Below, in pieces: positions 8,005-16,657 of a stretch of DNA of 39,053 nucleotides (its first letter is position 1; every line of letters begins with the position of its first letter). Origin of the DNA: an uncultured Bacteroidales bacterium (GTDB lineage: Bacteria; Bacteroidota; Bacteroidia; Bacteroidales; Muribaculaceae); NCBI GenBank assembly GCA_902772965.1, contig CACYCT010000021.1, positions 1 to 39,053 of the forward strand, read 5' to 3'. A program made the position numbers and the translations under genes. The notes beneath the pieces are model-generated. The model saw only the letters and a list, made by a program, of their open reading frames with translations, did not search any database and was not told where the DNA came from.

Positions 8005-8978
8005 CCCTCACGCTCAGCCTTTCGCCGTCTTGACGTGAACCTGTCGATAAAGTATCCCCCAACGGTAAATACCACCGAAATGAGGGCATAGGGTAAAAGA
8101 CGGGGAACCTTCAGTAACATCGTAGAAAGGTCTCTTTCGGCGTATTTTGAGATAAGGTACACAACAATAATCAGGGAGAACAGGCAGAACACCCCGGAAG
8201 CGACCGCATAAAACATCCGCCAAGCGGTTCCCCAATTACTGTAGCAAAACAGTTTGCGGTAGTTGCGAAAGAGAATGAACACCAGTCCGGCGAGAAACAA
8301 ATAGCCCGACACCCCGATAAGTTCGTCGGGCGACTCGGGTACGAATTTTGCGTAGAAATGCTCAAAAAGCGACACAACCAGGATCAACATCACCACCTGC
8401 ACGCCGAGGAACACGGCTATTATCGCGCCTTCGGGCAGGGTGTGCCGCGGCAGTCGCGGCGAGTTGCGGAACACGGCCCACGTGGGAACAATCAGGAACG
8501 ACAGCATTGAGAGCACAGCCCAGTCATAGTGCCGCTGAAAGATGTCGCCGAGATAGTCGAAAAAACTGTCAAACAGGGTGTCGTCTCCCATATCGGTCGA
8601 CTCAGTGTCCGGGTCAATATAGTTGAGAATAACCAGCACCGCCAGGGCCACAAACACGAGCATCTTCACCGGTGGGAAACTCACCTGCCGGCGGCCTCTG
8701 AGGTACTCACCGACGAGGTAACCCGGCCGGAGGATGAGTTGCCACAGCGTGAACGGCAGCGAGCGCGAGCCTAACCCCCACACGTCGAGCACGTTCGCCC
8801 GGAGCGCGCTCCATGTGAGGCGTTTCGCCCCCTTGCGCTGGCCGCACACGGGGCAGTAGTTGCCCTCGAACGTGTTACCGCAGCAGTGGCACCGCTCCGG
8901 TGACGGGTCGGCCACACGAAACTTGAGCGGCTCATGCTGCGCGGCCCACCATCGCTTAAATCGTTGAAACATTCCCAT
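8001..8978 (-). CDS. DUF3667 family membrane protein with zinc ribbon
   Basis: 325 aa from the ATG at 8978. The N-terminus carries a zinc ribbon (CHCCG ... CPVCGQRKG), followed by LTWSALRANVLDVW and the TLWQLILRPGYLVGEYLRGRR block that marks DUF3667 proteins, then about five hydrophobic segments. Function is unknown; it should sit in the inner membrane with the ribbon in the cytosol. A longer reading to 9008 is rejected because it would start inside the promoter box at 9006-9013. ATG at 8972 is another possibility. It is a single gene facing ispH. Confidence 0.85.
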   Translation of the reverse strand: MGMFQRFKRWWAAQHEPLKFRVADPSPERCHCCGNTFEGNYCPVCGQRKGAKRLTWSALRANVLDVWGLGSRSLPFTLWQLILRPGYLVGEYLRGRRQVSFPPVKMLVFVALAVLVILNYIDPDTESTDMGDDTLFDSFFDYLGDIFQRHYDWAVLSMLSFLIVPTWAVFRNSPRLPRHTLPEGAIIAVFLGVQVVMLILVVSLFEHFYAKFVPESPDELIGVSGYLFLAGLVFILFRNYRKLFCYSNWGTAWRMFYAVASGVFCLFSLIIVVYLISKYAERDLSTMLLKVPRLLPYALISVVFTVGGYFIDRFTSRRRKAEREG

Positions 8979-9005
8979 TGTACTGTTTTGATTGATTTTC
9001 CGCCA

Positions 9006-9037
9006 CAAAAGTACACAAAAAAGCCTGTCGCCGCAAA
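9006..9037 (-). promoter_or_regulatory. Promoter of the DUF3667 gene
   Basis: On the minus strand, TACTTTTG (9006-9013) fits TAnnTTTG and is preceded by TTTG (9034-9037) with a 20-base spacer, close to the Bacteroidota consensus. It fixes the gene start at 8978 or 8972. Confidence 0.75.
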
Positions 9038-9092
9038 TGGATTAACATTTCGGTAGCACGAAAAAAGGATATGGGCGGGTTTGGACTTACCG

Positions 9093-9878
9093 TCAGTATG
9101 TCATCGGATAACCCCCAAAATAAATCACTTCCTTTCCTAATATCTTATTGACCAAAGCGTCGACATCATGTTTATTCCACTGTATATCGCAGTTCACGTC
9201 CATTGCATTGTACACCCAATGGGGATACCACGGTTCAAAATAACCCGCCACAGTGACAATGGCATTCAGATCATGCACATCGACCATGCCATCGGGCTCT
9301 ATATCTGCCATTTTAGCGCAGGAGCAAGACAAAGTGTTTCTATGAAAAAGTAATTGTCCGTCTTCATAGCATGCATTAAGATAATCAGCATTATGCCTTT
9401 GTCGGGAAAAAGAGTCTGAATGCCAGCCAACTCCCTCAATTAATGGCTCGAGTCCTATTGCCCCATTGGTGTAATATAGCGTGCAGATGTGAAATAAGCC
9501 CATCGGTGAATCTGTCTCAGTAGTGTATTTGCGGCTTAAATTTGAGGAATAAACTTCATTAGGGTCAAATATAATATTGAAGTCACATAACATCTCGGGA
9601 TTCATTGTGCCTTTTTCAATGATATAGACCACTTTGTCAACTTCTTGAACCGCGGCGAAATATTCTCCAAGCGCATATTTATCATTTTTATTCGTATTTC
9701 GGTAAACTTTCGCATAACTTTTATCATTGATGACTGTATCTCCTGAAATTGTATAAATCGTATGATTCAATACCCAAATTTTACCTTGTTTCACGAATGG
9801 GCGATACGGATGGTCAGCCTTACATATCACTGAACTGATGAGTGCAATCAGTATGAAATAGCAGATTTTCGCTTTCAT
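9093..9878 (-). CDS. Secreted protein with C-terminal dockerin-like module
   Basis: 261 aa with a signal peptide (MKAKICYFILIALISSVICKA). The middle (residues about 25-180) is not recognised; the opening YRPFVKQGKIWVLNH resembles secreted Bacteroidales proteins of unknown role. The C-terminus has two 12-residue calcium-loop patterns, DIEPDGMVDVHD and DVNCDIQWNKHD, each followed by a helix, as in type I dockerins. Two cysteines (SCSC) precede it. The DNA is clearly richer in A/T than neighbouring genes, a hint of recent acquisition. The start codon lies 2 bases after the stop of a broken upstream reading frame, so it was once the second gene of an operon. No cohesin partner is visible. Confidence 0.75.
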   Translation of the reverse strand: MKAKICYFILIALISSVICKADHPYRPFVKQGKIWVLNHTIYTISGDTVINDKSYAKVYRNTNKNDKYALGEYFAAVQEVDKVVYIIEKGTMNPEMLCDFNIIFDPNEVYSSNLSRKYTTETDSPMGLFHICTLYYTNGAIGLEPLIEGVGWHSDSFSRQRHNADYLNACYEDGQLLFHRNTLSCSCAKMADIEPDGMVDVHDLNAIVTVAGYFEPWYPHWVYNAMDVNCDIQWNKHDVDALVNKILGKEVIYFGGYPMTY

Positions 9879-9880
9879 AG

Positions 9881-10042
9881 TTATTTGGTTTTATAGATGT
9901 TTAAAGTCGCTCCCTTTTTGACAATGAAATTGTTCTTCAGTTCAACTCCGTTGCCAATAGAGATAGATAAATTCCCCGATTGAACTTCAACCGGACCTTC
10001 GGGTTTAAATTGAGGTATAGCTAACAAAAACTGATAGGTAGG
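9881..10042 (-). pseudogene. 3' remnant of a gene for a surface or secreted protein
   Basis: A minus-strand frame without a start codon runs from a stop at 10043-10045 to TAA at 9881-9883. It reads LAIPQFKPEGPVEVQSGN, then LSISIGNGVELKNNFIVKKG and ATLNIYKTK. This is the repeating turn-and-strand pattern seen at the C-terminal end of many Bacteroidota secreted proteins (3-coathanger stack / CHU_C-like ends). Upstream of it there are stops and no coding sequence. I read it as the tail of a 5'-deleted gene whose intact form preceded the 9093-9878 gene with a 2-base gap. Confidence 0.7.
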
Positions 10043-10053
10043 CTATTACCCTG

Positions 10054-10061
10054 CAAATATA
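10054..10061 (-). promoter_or_regulatory. Possible -7 box upstream of the remnant and the dockerin-like gene
   Basis: TATATTTG on the minus strand fits TAnnTTTG. No clear -33 TTTG is seen. If active, it would transcribe the remnant as a leader in front of the 9093-9878 gene. Confidence 0.35.
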
Positions 10062-10164
10062 TAATCTTTTTTCTGAATCTTAAAATATTTTTTTGCTCTG
10101 CGAATCGTGCGGGTAAGACAGTTTCGACGGTTTCGTGCGTAATATCAACGGAAGCGACTTGGTG

Positions 10165-10219
10165 TACCGTCAGCGCCGGAGACGGCCTCTATGGCAGAGT
10201 GCGTCTACCGTCAGCGCCG
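10165..10219. repeat. Two copies of a 14-nt direct repeat in a gene-free stretch
   Basis: TACCGTCAGCGCCG occurs at 10165-10178 and again at 10206-10219. The first copy continues into TCAGCGCCGGAGACG, found inverted at 77-91. The whole interval 10043-10424 holds no supported gene. Further on, CGTTATAGAGCCTCT near 10270 resembles the motif at 125-139. Confidence 0.55.
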
Positions 10220-10401
10220 CGCCGGAGGTGCAGATTCTCTAAAATTATCGCAGACTTATCCATACGATTCGTTATAGAGCCTCTTTGGGGGGGCTATTTG
10301 TTGTGACTCTATTCATCGATTACAAACCCCAACCGATTACTCCATGATTGAATGATTGATACCATAATGGCGGCGGTTTTGGGCGTTTTCCGCCATACGG
10401 T

Positions 10402-10432
10402 TTTGCCGTTTGAGCAAAACGAAGTAATTTTG
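10402..10432 (+). promoter_or_regulatory. Promoter of tamL, close to the start codon
   Basis: TTTG (10402-10405), a 19-base spacer and TAATTTTG (10425-10432) match the Bacteroidota promoter well. The first ATG (10437) follows the box by 4 bases, so it lies at the expected transcription start. Confidence 0.8.
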
Positions 10433-10436
10433 CGCC

Positions 10437-12782
10437 ATGATTTTCGAGCGAATGGGTAAATCCACTTGCAATCTTGCCGTGTGGGCTGCCGTGATGGCAC
10501 TGCTCACGCTCGCGTCGTGCCGCTCAACCAAGCACGTGCCTGACGGACAACTCCTGCTCGACAAAACAACCATCAACATCACCGACACCAAGCAACACCC
10601 CGACGTGGCCGCGACAGACCTCGTGAACTACCTCCGACAGACAGAAAACCACAAAGTGCTCGGCGGAATGAAACTGCAACTGGCCATCTACAACCTGAGC
10701 GGGCGTGACTCCTCACGGTGGTTCAACCGATGGATACGGCGAATCGGCTCGCCACCGGTAATCTACGACTCCACGCTTACACTGGCCAGCGTTAACCAAC
10801 TCCGGACCGCGCTGAAAAACCGCGGATTCTTCCACAACCAAGTCGATTACACCTTCACCGGCGACACCGCCCGGAAAAAAGCCCGCGTCGAATACAACAT
10901 CACTCTCGGAGAGCCTTACCACATCCGGTCGGTGAAATTCAACATCGATAACGATTCCATCAGGCCCTATCTCCTCGCTGATTCGGCACGCGAGCCCATC
11001 GCGGTGGGTTCGGTGCTTGACCTGACCAAACTCGAAGCGTGGCGCACCACCGTCACCGAGCGGCTGCGGCGAGCCGGATACTATGCCTTCGGAAAGGAAT
11101 ACATCACCTTTGACGCCGACACCGCCGCGGCCTCCAACGAGGTCGACCTCACCATCAACACCCGCGCGCCTTACCGAATCGAGCGAATGCCCTATTACGA
11201 CGAGCACAAACCTTTCTACGTGCGAAATGTCACCTATGTGACCAACTTCGACCCCGTGGCCATGCGTGACGGATATTTCGCCGCCGACTCCACCACCTAC
11301 GGCGGTATCCGCATACTCTACGACGAGCCCTACCTCCGCCCTAAAGCCATCGAAGAGTGCAACTTCATCACCGCCGGGGCGCGCTATGACATCGAAGACG
11401 TTGACCGGACCTACAAGGCGCTCTCGCGGTTGGGCATACTCAAATTCATCAACATCGAACTCCGGCCCGTGGGCGAGATTAACGGCCAACTCTGGCTCGA
11501 CGCCTATGTCCTGCTCACAAGGGGAAAAGCCCAAGCGGTTTCCGTCTCGCTCGAGGGCACAAACTCCGAAGGTGACCTCGGTTTCGGTGTCGGCCTCGAC
11601 TGGCAACACCGCAACCTGTTCCGCGGCTCGGAAACCCTGAACACCAAATTCCGGATGAGTTACCAGTCACTCTCGGGCAACCTCAACGGACTAATCAACA
11701 ACAACTACTCGGAGTACGCCGCCGAAGTGGGTCTGAACTTCCCCAAGTTCAAAGCCCCCCTGCTCTCGAAGAACTTCAAACGTAAGGTGCAGGCTTCCAC
11801 AGAGTTGGCCATTAACTTCAACTATCAGCAGCGCCCCGAGTACACGCGCGTCATCGCCGGGGCTGCCTGGCGATACATCTGGAGCGAGCGGCAGGCGACT
11901 CTCCGGCACACGCTCAACCTCGTTGACCTCAGTTACGTTTACCTGCCCCGCTCGCGGGCCAACTTCCTCGACAGTATCGCCAACCCATTGCTCCGATACT
12001 CTTACGAGAACCACTTTATCATGCGCCTGGGTTACAACTTCTATAAAACCAACAAGCGCGTGAACAACCCCCTCCAGAACCGTCTCCAACCCAACGTCTA
12101 CACCATCCGCGCCGCCGCCGAAACCGCGGGCAACGTCCTCTACGGTATCTCGAAACTCACCGCCCAAAGCCACGCCCAGAACGACAACTACAAAATCTTC
12201 GGTATCCGCTACGCGCAGTATATAAAGTTTGAAGCCGACTACTCCCTGACCCATAACTTCGACACCCGAAATTCCATCGCCTTCCGCGTGGGTGCCGGGG
12301 TGGCCGTGCCCTACGGAAACAGCACCGTGCTCCCGTTTGAGAAACGCTTCTACGCCGGCGGCGCCAACGGCGTGCGTGGCTGGGGTGTGCGCACGCTCGG
12401 ACCGGGCGAGTTCAGCGCGACAAACTCCCAGAGCAAGTTCATCTACCAATGCGGCGATATCCGATTCGACGCCAATATCGAGTATCGCGCCAAACTGTTT
12501 TGGGTGATTGAACTCGGCCTGTTTATCGACGCCGGAAATATCTGGACAATCCGGGATTATGAAGACCAGCCCGGCGGTGTGTTCAAGTTCAACAAGTTCT
12601 ACAAGCAAATCGCCCTCGCCTACGGTCTCGGCATTCGTCTCGACTTCAACTATTTCCTTGTCCGTCTCGACATGGGTATGAAAGCCCACAACCCGGCCGC
12701 CGGACAGGAACCCTGGCCGCTGACACATCCGAAATTCAAGCGCGACAGTGAGTTCCACTTCTCGGTCGGCTATCCTTTCTAA
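10437..12782 (+). CDS. tamL: Translocation and assembly module lipoprotein TamL (Omp85/BamA-TamA family)
   Basis: 781 aa. The N-terminus carries a lipoprotein signal with lipobox LASC, expected to anchor the protein to the outer membrane. POTRA-like repeats follow (for example residues about 120-320, with PYHIRSVKFNID and FYVRNVTYVTNFD). The second half is a 16-stranded Omp85-type barrel, including FYAGGANGVRGWGVRTLGPG, the loop-6 VRGW motif that plugs the barrel. It ends in an aromatic residue (FHFSVGYPF), typical of outer-membrane barrels. In Bacteroidota, TamL replaces TamA and works with TamB; tamB is not next to it here. The start is either ATG 10437, which would make the mRNA leaderless, or ATG 10452 (MGKSTC), which leaves a leader of about 15 nt. 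Confidence 0.88.
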   Translation: MIFERMGKSTCNLAVWAAVMALLTLASCRSTKHVPDGQLLLDKTTINITDTKQHPDVAATDLVNYLRQTENHKVLGGMKLQLAIYNLSGRDSSRWFNRWIRRIGSPPVIYDSTLTLASVNQLRTALKNRGFFHNQVDYTFTGDTARKKARVEYNITLGEPYHIRSVKFNIDNDSIRPYLLADSAREPIAVGSVLDLTKLEAWRTTVTERLRRAGYYAFGKEYITFDADTAAASNEVDLTINTRAPYRIERMPYYDEHKPFYVRNVTYVTNFDPVAMRDGYFAADSTTYGGIRILYDEPYLRPKAIEECNFITAGARYDIEDVDRTYKALSRLGILKFINIELRPVGEINGQLWLDAYVLLTRGKAQAVSVSLEGTNSEGDLGFGVGLDWQHRNLFRGSETLNTKFRMSYQSLSGNLNGLINNNYSEYAAEVGLNFPKFKAPLLSKNFKRKVQASTELAINFNYQQRPEYTRVIAGAAWRYIWSERQATLRHTLNLVDLSYVYLPRSRANFLDSIANPLLRYSYENHFIMRLGYNFYKTNKRVNNPLQNRLQPNVYTIRAAAETAGNVLYGISKLTAQSHAQNDNYKIFGIRYAQYIKFEADYSLTHNFDTRNSIAFRVGAGVAVPYGNSTVLPFEKRFYAGGANGVRGWGVRTLGPGEFSATNSQSKFIYQCGDIRFDANIEYRAKLFWVIELGLFIDAGNIWTIRDYEDQPGGVFKFNKFYKQIALAYGLGIRLDFNYFLVRLDMGMKAHNPAAGQEPWPLTHPKFKRDSEFHFSVGYPF

Positions 12783-12796
12783 TTCCAACTCTCGTC

Positions 12797-13450
12797 ATGA
12801 AAAAACTTGTCATATTCGACCTCGACGGCACCCTGCTCAACACCATTGAAGACCTCGGCCACGCGGCAAACTTCGCGCTGCAGCGGTGGGGATTCGCCAC
12901 ACACACCATCGCGTCGTATCCCTTCTTCGTGGGTAATGGCGTGAAACGCCTCATGCAGCGCGTTCTGCCGGAGGAAAACCGCGACGACCTCACCGTTGAC
13001 GCGCTTCTGAGAGATTTCCGGACTTATTACGACGAGCACTGCTGTGACTACACCAAGCCTTACGCCGGAATCGAAGACCTGCTCGCCGACCTCGCCGACC
13101 AGGGAATCCAACTCGCCGTGGCAAGCAACAAGTACCATTCCGCCGTGGAACAGATCATCGGCCATTATTTCCCCGACGTGAACTGGGTTGCCGTTCAGGG
13201 TCAGGTCGAGGGCGTGAACGTGAAGCCCGACCCGAGCATCGTGTTCAGTATCCTCGGCAAAGCCCGTGTGGCGAAAAAAGATGTTCTCTACGTGGGTGAT
13301 TCGGGTATTGACATGGAAACCGCCCGCCGCGCATGTGTCGATTCCGTGGGAGTCACCTGGGGCTTCCGGCCAGAGAAGGAACTCGTTGAGTACTTCGCCG
13401 GCAACATCGTGCACACTCCGGCCGACATCTTCACCCTCGCGACGCAGTAG
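12797..13450 (+). CDS. HAD family hydrolase, phosphoglycolate phosphatase-like
   Basis: 217 aa, cytosolic. Motif I is FDLDGTLLNT with nucleophile and acid/base aspartates (residues 8 and 10), motif II lies in LAVASNKYHSA, motif III uses the lysine of GVNVKPDPSI, and motif IV is VLYVGDSGIDMETA. The order and cap size fit the phosphoglycolate phosphatase (Gph) group, which removes phosphate from small phosphorylated metabolites. The real substrate is uncertain. It begins 14 bases after tamL and is likely co-transcribed with it. Confidence 0.92.
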   Translation: MKKLVIFDLDGTLLNTIEDLGHAANFALQRWGFATHTIASYPFFVGNGVKRLMQRVLPEENRDDLTVDALLRDFRTYYDEHCCDYTKPYAGIEDLLADLADQGIQLAVASNKYHSAVEQIIGHYFPDVNWVAVQGQVEGVNVKPDPSIVFSILGKARVAKKDVLYVGDSGIDMETARRACVDSVGVTWGFRPEKELVEYFAGNIVHTPADIFTLATQ

Positions 13451-13573
13451 TAAGAAGTTTTTTATGGATTCCTGAAAAGAATATGGAAGTTCCGGTCGGG
13501 TTGGGGCAACTGCCCGGCATCTGTTGCCAACACGAATCGGGCAATATAAAGCACTCATCTCAAGAAAATCGCT

Positions 13574-13581
13574 TAACTTTG
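13574..13581 (+). promoter_or_regulatory. Promoter -7 box of the 71-aa gene
   Basis: TAACTTTG fits TAnnTTTG, 26 bases before the ATG at 13608. The 157-base gap after the HAD gene holds nothing else I recognise. Confidence 0.55.
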
Positions 13582-13607
13582 TAGCCACGAAATAAGACCT
13601 CGCAATC

Positions 13608-13823
13608 ATGTCGAAAACAAGTGTGAAAAAACACCTTCAGCAACTTGATGCCTACTCGTTAGGCACCGAGGTGAAAGACTGTTTTGAGTATGCCGGACGA
13701 CACGAACAGTTCCTTGACCGCCTCAATGAGTTGGTTCGCGATGTCGACAGTTTCGGCTACGGTGTGGGATTCCCGCTGAGCGATTATTTCGAGGTACTTT
13801 ATGGTGAAAGAACACATAGATAA
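13608..13823 (+). CDS. Small uncharacterised cytosolic protein
   Basis: 71 aa, no signal peptide or membrane segment, mixed charge, probably helical (SVKKHLQQLDAYSLGTEVKD, then HEQFLDRLNELVRDVDSFG). I do not recognise a family. A promoter box sits just upstream, the start has no competing ATG, and the codon use resembles that of neighbouring genes, so it is likely real. The lipoprotein gene starts 20 bases after its stop, so both may be transcribed together. Confidence 0.6.
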   Translation: MSKTSVKKHLQQLDAYSLGTEVKDCFEYAGRHEQFLDRLNELVRDVDSFGYGVGFPLSDYFEVLYGERTHR

Positions 13824-13843
13824 ATCTTGATTTGCATTCCGCC

Positions 13844-14482
13844 ATGAAATCAGTGAAAATACTGTTTATCCTTGTTGCCATAGCGGGCATGGTTGCCTGC
13901 ACGGGCGGCATGAGTAAGGAACAACTCTTTGAGCGCGCGGCCGAGAAACTCCAGAGCCAGGTGGAGAAAGGTATTAACGAGCGCATTAAACGGTTTATGG
14001 ACAACAACTTGGAAGTCCCCGGCAGTTATGAGCCGGTGGAAACGCGCTTCATGCCGTTGTCGTCGAACATGCTTCTGGCCAACACAAACATGTATCAAAC
14101 GGTACGTCAGTTGCGGCGCAGTTGTGAGCGATACCGTTATTATCGGCATCGCGCCTCAGAGGTGCCGGCCGAAAAGGCCGAATGCGCCGAGGCGGCACTG
14201 CGGGTGTTTGAAACCGAAATCGATCCGAATCTAAAAGTTCTTGCTGACCAAACCAAAATGATAAGGCGCTCCGCGCCCGAATTTGCCGGCCTGCGTGTGG
14301 AGCACACCTGCAAGGTGACTTCAAAGCGGGGCAAGGAACTCACGCGGAGTTTCACCTTCATAATCCGTCCCGACGAATCGATTGCCTTGCTTGACGAAAC
14401 CGACGCCGCGCGACAGGTGGAACTGTTTTTAGACAGCCTTGCCCGCGACCTGATTGTTATTGAACTTCCCGAGAAGTGGTGA
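13844..14482 (+). CDS. Uncharacterised lipoprotein
   Basis: 212 aa. MKSVKILFILVAIAGMVACT is a lipoprotein signal with a cysteine at residue 19 (lipobox like GMVAC), so the mature protein should be attached to a membrane. The rest is soluble and mostly helical, including a charged helix ERAAEKLQSQVEKGINERIK. No domain is recognised. The ATG at 13844 is preferred because an upstream TTG would add only four residues and blur the signal. The gene converges on the 14528-15004 gene with a 45-base gap. Confidence 0.72.
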   Translation: MKSVKILFILVAIAGMVACTGGMSKEQLFERAAEKLQSQVEKGINERIKRFMDNNLEVPGSYEPVETRFMPLSSNMLLANTNMYQTVRQLRRSCERYRYYRHRASEVPAEKAECAEAALRVFETEIDPNLKVLADQTKMIRRSAPEFAGLRVEHTCKVTSKRGKELTRSFTFIIRPDESIALLDETDAARQVELFLDSLARDLIVIELPEKW

Positions 14483-14527
14483 CGCGACGTAGAATGCGTT
14501 ACAGGTGGTTCTCCTGTGTCTTGCCTC

Positions 14528-15004
14528 TCACCGCCTGAGTGATCGCAGGGCTTGTTGCATCCGCAGGGGGAGGTGGCGCGTGTACCGCCGCAGCCGGGCT
14601 TGTGATGTGGTGATGTCGAGGCGGCGGGTTTCCTGGTTGACGATGATGGCGAGTTGGGTCGCTGTGATGGGGTAGTGGCAGGTGAGCAGGCGCACGTCGC
14701 GGTCGGGAAAGCGGTGCAGTGTGACGTCGGCGCGGGTGGTGCGCCGGTCGGTGCGGAGTGTGATTTCAGTTTTGTCCCGCATCACGAATGTGAGTTCGCT
14801 TCCCTCAAAGACACGGATGTCGCCCTCGTCGTAGGTCACTACCAGCGTGTAGGCTGTTGTGTCGGCTTCGGTGCGTAGTTCAACGGCAATGGTTGCGGCG
14901 TGGAAGAAGTCGTCATAGAGCGTCACGCCGGCCGAGCGTTGCGCCGAAAGCGGAAAAATGCCGACCACGAGCATCATCGCGAGTAGTGTGATTCGGCTCA
15001 GCAT
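14528..15004 (-). CDS. Small secreted protein of unknown function
   Basis: 158 aa with a signal peptide (MLSRITLLAMMLVVGIFPLS, then AQ). The mature part alternates strands (TTAYTLVVTYDEGDIRVFEG, then EITLRTDRRTTRADVTLHRF) and ends in an arginine-rich tail (TRHLPLRMQQALRSLRR). No family is recognised. The start ATG overlaps the end of the MATE gene in ATGCTGA (14998-15004), so it is translationally linked to that exporter. A much longer open frame upstream is only the MATE gene read in another frame. Confidence 0.7.
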   Translation of the reverse strand: MLSRITLLAMMLVVGIFPLSAQRSAGVTLYDDFFHAATIAVELRTEADTTAYTLVVTYDEGDIRVFEGSELTFVMRDKTEITLRTDRRTTRADVTLHRFPDRDVRLLTCHYPITATQLAIIVNQETRRLDITTSQARLRRYTRHLPLRMQQALRSLRR

Positions 15005-16284
15005 AGTTGTTTTCTTCGATACAGCCACGTTTGTACAATGCCCCGCGCGGCAAGGTAAATCACAAACGCGAGCCACAACCGGTGGTTGCCCATCGACGCC
15101 GGTAAGATGGCGTACAGGGCGAAGAACAGCGCGCAGGCGGCGGTGACGGCGATAAGCATTCCGCGTCCGTATGCCAAGCCGATAAACACGCCGTCCCACA
15201 CAAAGGCGGCAAGACCGGCGGCGGGCAGCAGGGCGCACCACAGGCGGTAATCCAGCGCGGCGGCGCGCACGGTCGGGTCGTCGGTGAGCAGGCTGAAAAT
15301 CAGTTGGGGGAAAGTGTAGAGCAGTGTGAATCCCACCGCGAGGATTACGCCCCAGAGGAACAGCCGGCGCACGCACAGTCGCAGCCGCTCGGTATTTCCC
15401 CGGCCGACGTATTTTCCCACCAGCGCCTCGCCGGCAAAGGCGATGCCGTCGAGGAAGTAGGCATAGAGCGTGTTGAGGTGCTGAATGAGTGCGTTCACGG
15501 CCAGAATCAAGTCGCCACTTCGCGCTCCGATAGCCACCACGGCGAGGTTGACAATCATAAGTAACGTGCTGCGGGCGAATATGTTGCCGTTGAGGCGGAG
15601 CAGTTGCCCGGCACCCTTGAAGCGCAGTGCCTCGCGCCAGGGGGTGATACGGACGATGCGCCGAAAGCGGAGCCACACAATCGCGGCGGCGTAGACCAAG
15701 CCCAGCCATTGTGCGGCGAGCGTACCGTAGGCGATTCCCTCAAAGCCGAGTCCGAGCGGATAGGCGGCCACGAGGCTGGCCACGATGTTGAGCACGTTCA
15801 CAACAATCGACACTTCCATCGCGCCGCGGGAGTCCTGCATACCGAGCAACCAGCCTTTGATTGACATCATCACCAGGGTGGGCACGGCACCCCAGATTAC
15901 AATCCGGTAGTAAGCCGAGGCAAGGCTCTCGACTTCTGTGGAAGCACCGATTACCCGCATGGTCACCCACAGCAAGGGCACTTGCAGTGCCATAATGCCG
16001 ATTCCGATGAGCGCGGCCAATGCCGAGGTTTGCGCTAAGAGCGTTGCCGCGGCCGTGTGATTGCCCGCGCCGTAGGCCTGCGCGGTGAGCCCCGACGTGC
16101 CCATGCGGAGGAATCCGAAATTCCAGTAAATCAGGTTGAACACCATCGATGCCACCGCCATGGCTCCGATAAGCGTGGCTCCGGCGAGGTGTCCGGCGAT
16201 GGCCGTGTCGACCAGTCCGAGCAGTGGAATGGTGATGTTTGCCACGATGGCCGGCAGGGCGATACGGAGGATTTCGCGGTTCAT
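14998..16284 (-). CDS. MATE family efflux transporter (DinF-like)
   Basis: 428 aa, about 12 hydrophobic segments, inner-membrane antiporter exporting cationic drugs or metabolites with Na+ or H+. The start MNREILRIALPAIVANITIP and the following LVDTAIAGHLAGATLIGAMA are typical of the DinF branch. The second half repeats the pattern (FARSTLLMIVNLAVVAIGAR ... LNTLYAYFLDGIAFAGEALV). No in-frame start upstream is usable because the -7 box lies 4 bases ahead of the ATG, which suggests a leaderless mRNA. It overlaps the next gene by 7 bases. Confidence 0.93.
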   Translation of the reverse strand: MNREILRIALPAIVANITIPLLGLVDTAIAGHLAGATLIGAMAVASMVFNLIYWNFGFLRMGTSGLTAQAYGAGNHTAAATLLAQTSALAALIGIGIMALQVPLLWVTMRVIGASTEVESLASAYYRIVIWGAVPTLVMMSIKGWLLGMQDSRGAMEVSIVVNVLNIVASLVAAYPLGLGFEGIAYGTLAAQWLGLVYAAAIVWLRFRRIVRITPWREALRFKGAGQLLRLNGNIFARSTLLMIVNLAVVAIGARSGDLILAVNALIQHLNTLYAYFLDGIAFAGEALVGKYVGRGNTERLRLCVRRLFLWGVILAVGFTLLYTFPQLIFSLLTDDPTVRAAALDYRLWCALLPAAGLAAFVWDGVFIGLAYGRGMLIAVTAACALFFALYAILPASMGNHRLWLAFVIYLAARGIVQTWLYRRKQLC

Positions 16285-16288
16285 GGCG

Positions 16289-16296
16289 CAAAATTA
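16289..16296 (-). promoter_or_regulatory. -7 box abutting the MATE start codon
   Basis: The minus strand reads TAATTTTGCGCCATGA across 16281-16296, so TAATTTTG ends 4 bases before the ATG at 16284. The same 16 bases occur at tamL (10425-10440). No good -33 TTTG is visible here. Confidence 0.6.
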
Positions 16297-16597
16297 CGGA
16301 AAAAATCCCAATCGCCGCGTGTTAGACTATCTGATTCATAGGGAGGATGGGAAATAACGGTAGCATAGGAAGGTTGGGAAAAATAACCCGAACCCTTCTT
16401 GTTCCGCCGCAAGTGGGTGACCTTTGCGGTTTATGGCAGGTTTGGGCGCAATTTTCACACGTCGGTGAAGGCAGCAAATCATATTGGCGGAGAGCGGATA
16501 TAGGCCGCAGTAGCCATAAATGTTTCTAATATAGCGGAATACACGGTTTCCTCCAACTGTTTTTCGCAGTCGAAACTCGGGGGCGTATACAGTTTTT

Positions 16598-16630
16598 TTT
16601 GGCGGGTATGCGGGATTTTTTGTAATTTTG
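16598..16630 (+). promoter_or_regulatory. Promoter of the LysE-type exporter operon
   Basis: TTTG (16598-16601), a 21-base spacer and TAATTTTG (16623-16630). The rest of the 16297-16597 stretch shows only an imperfect inverted repeat near 16370-16397 (AAGGTTGGG versus CCCGAACCCTT). I found no riboswitch motif. Confidence 0.65.
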
Positions 16631-16657
16631 CGCTTTAAAACAAAATTAAAGATTCTT

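Noticed and set aside
15005-15709. Upstream extension of the small secreted protein at 14528-15004
   Set aside because: It is the MATE gene read in another frame; the signal peptide begins at 15004.
16297-16597. Possible riboswitch upstream of the LysE-type exporter
   Set aside because: The promoter box lies downstream of this stretch, so it would not be in the mRNA, and no known riboswitch core was found.
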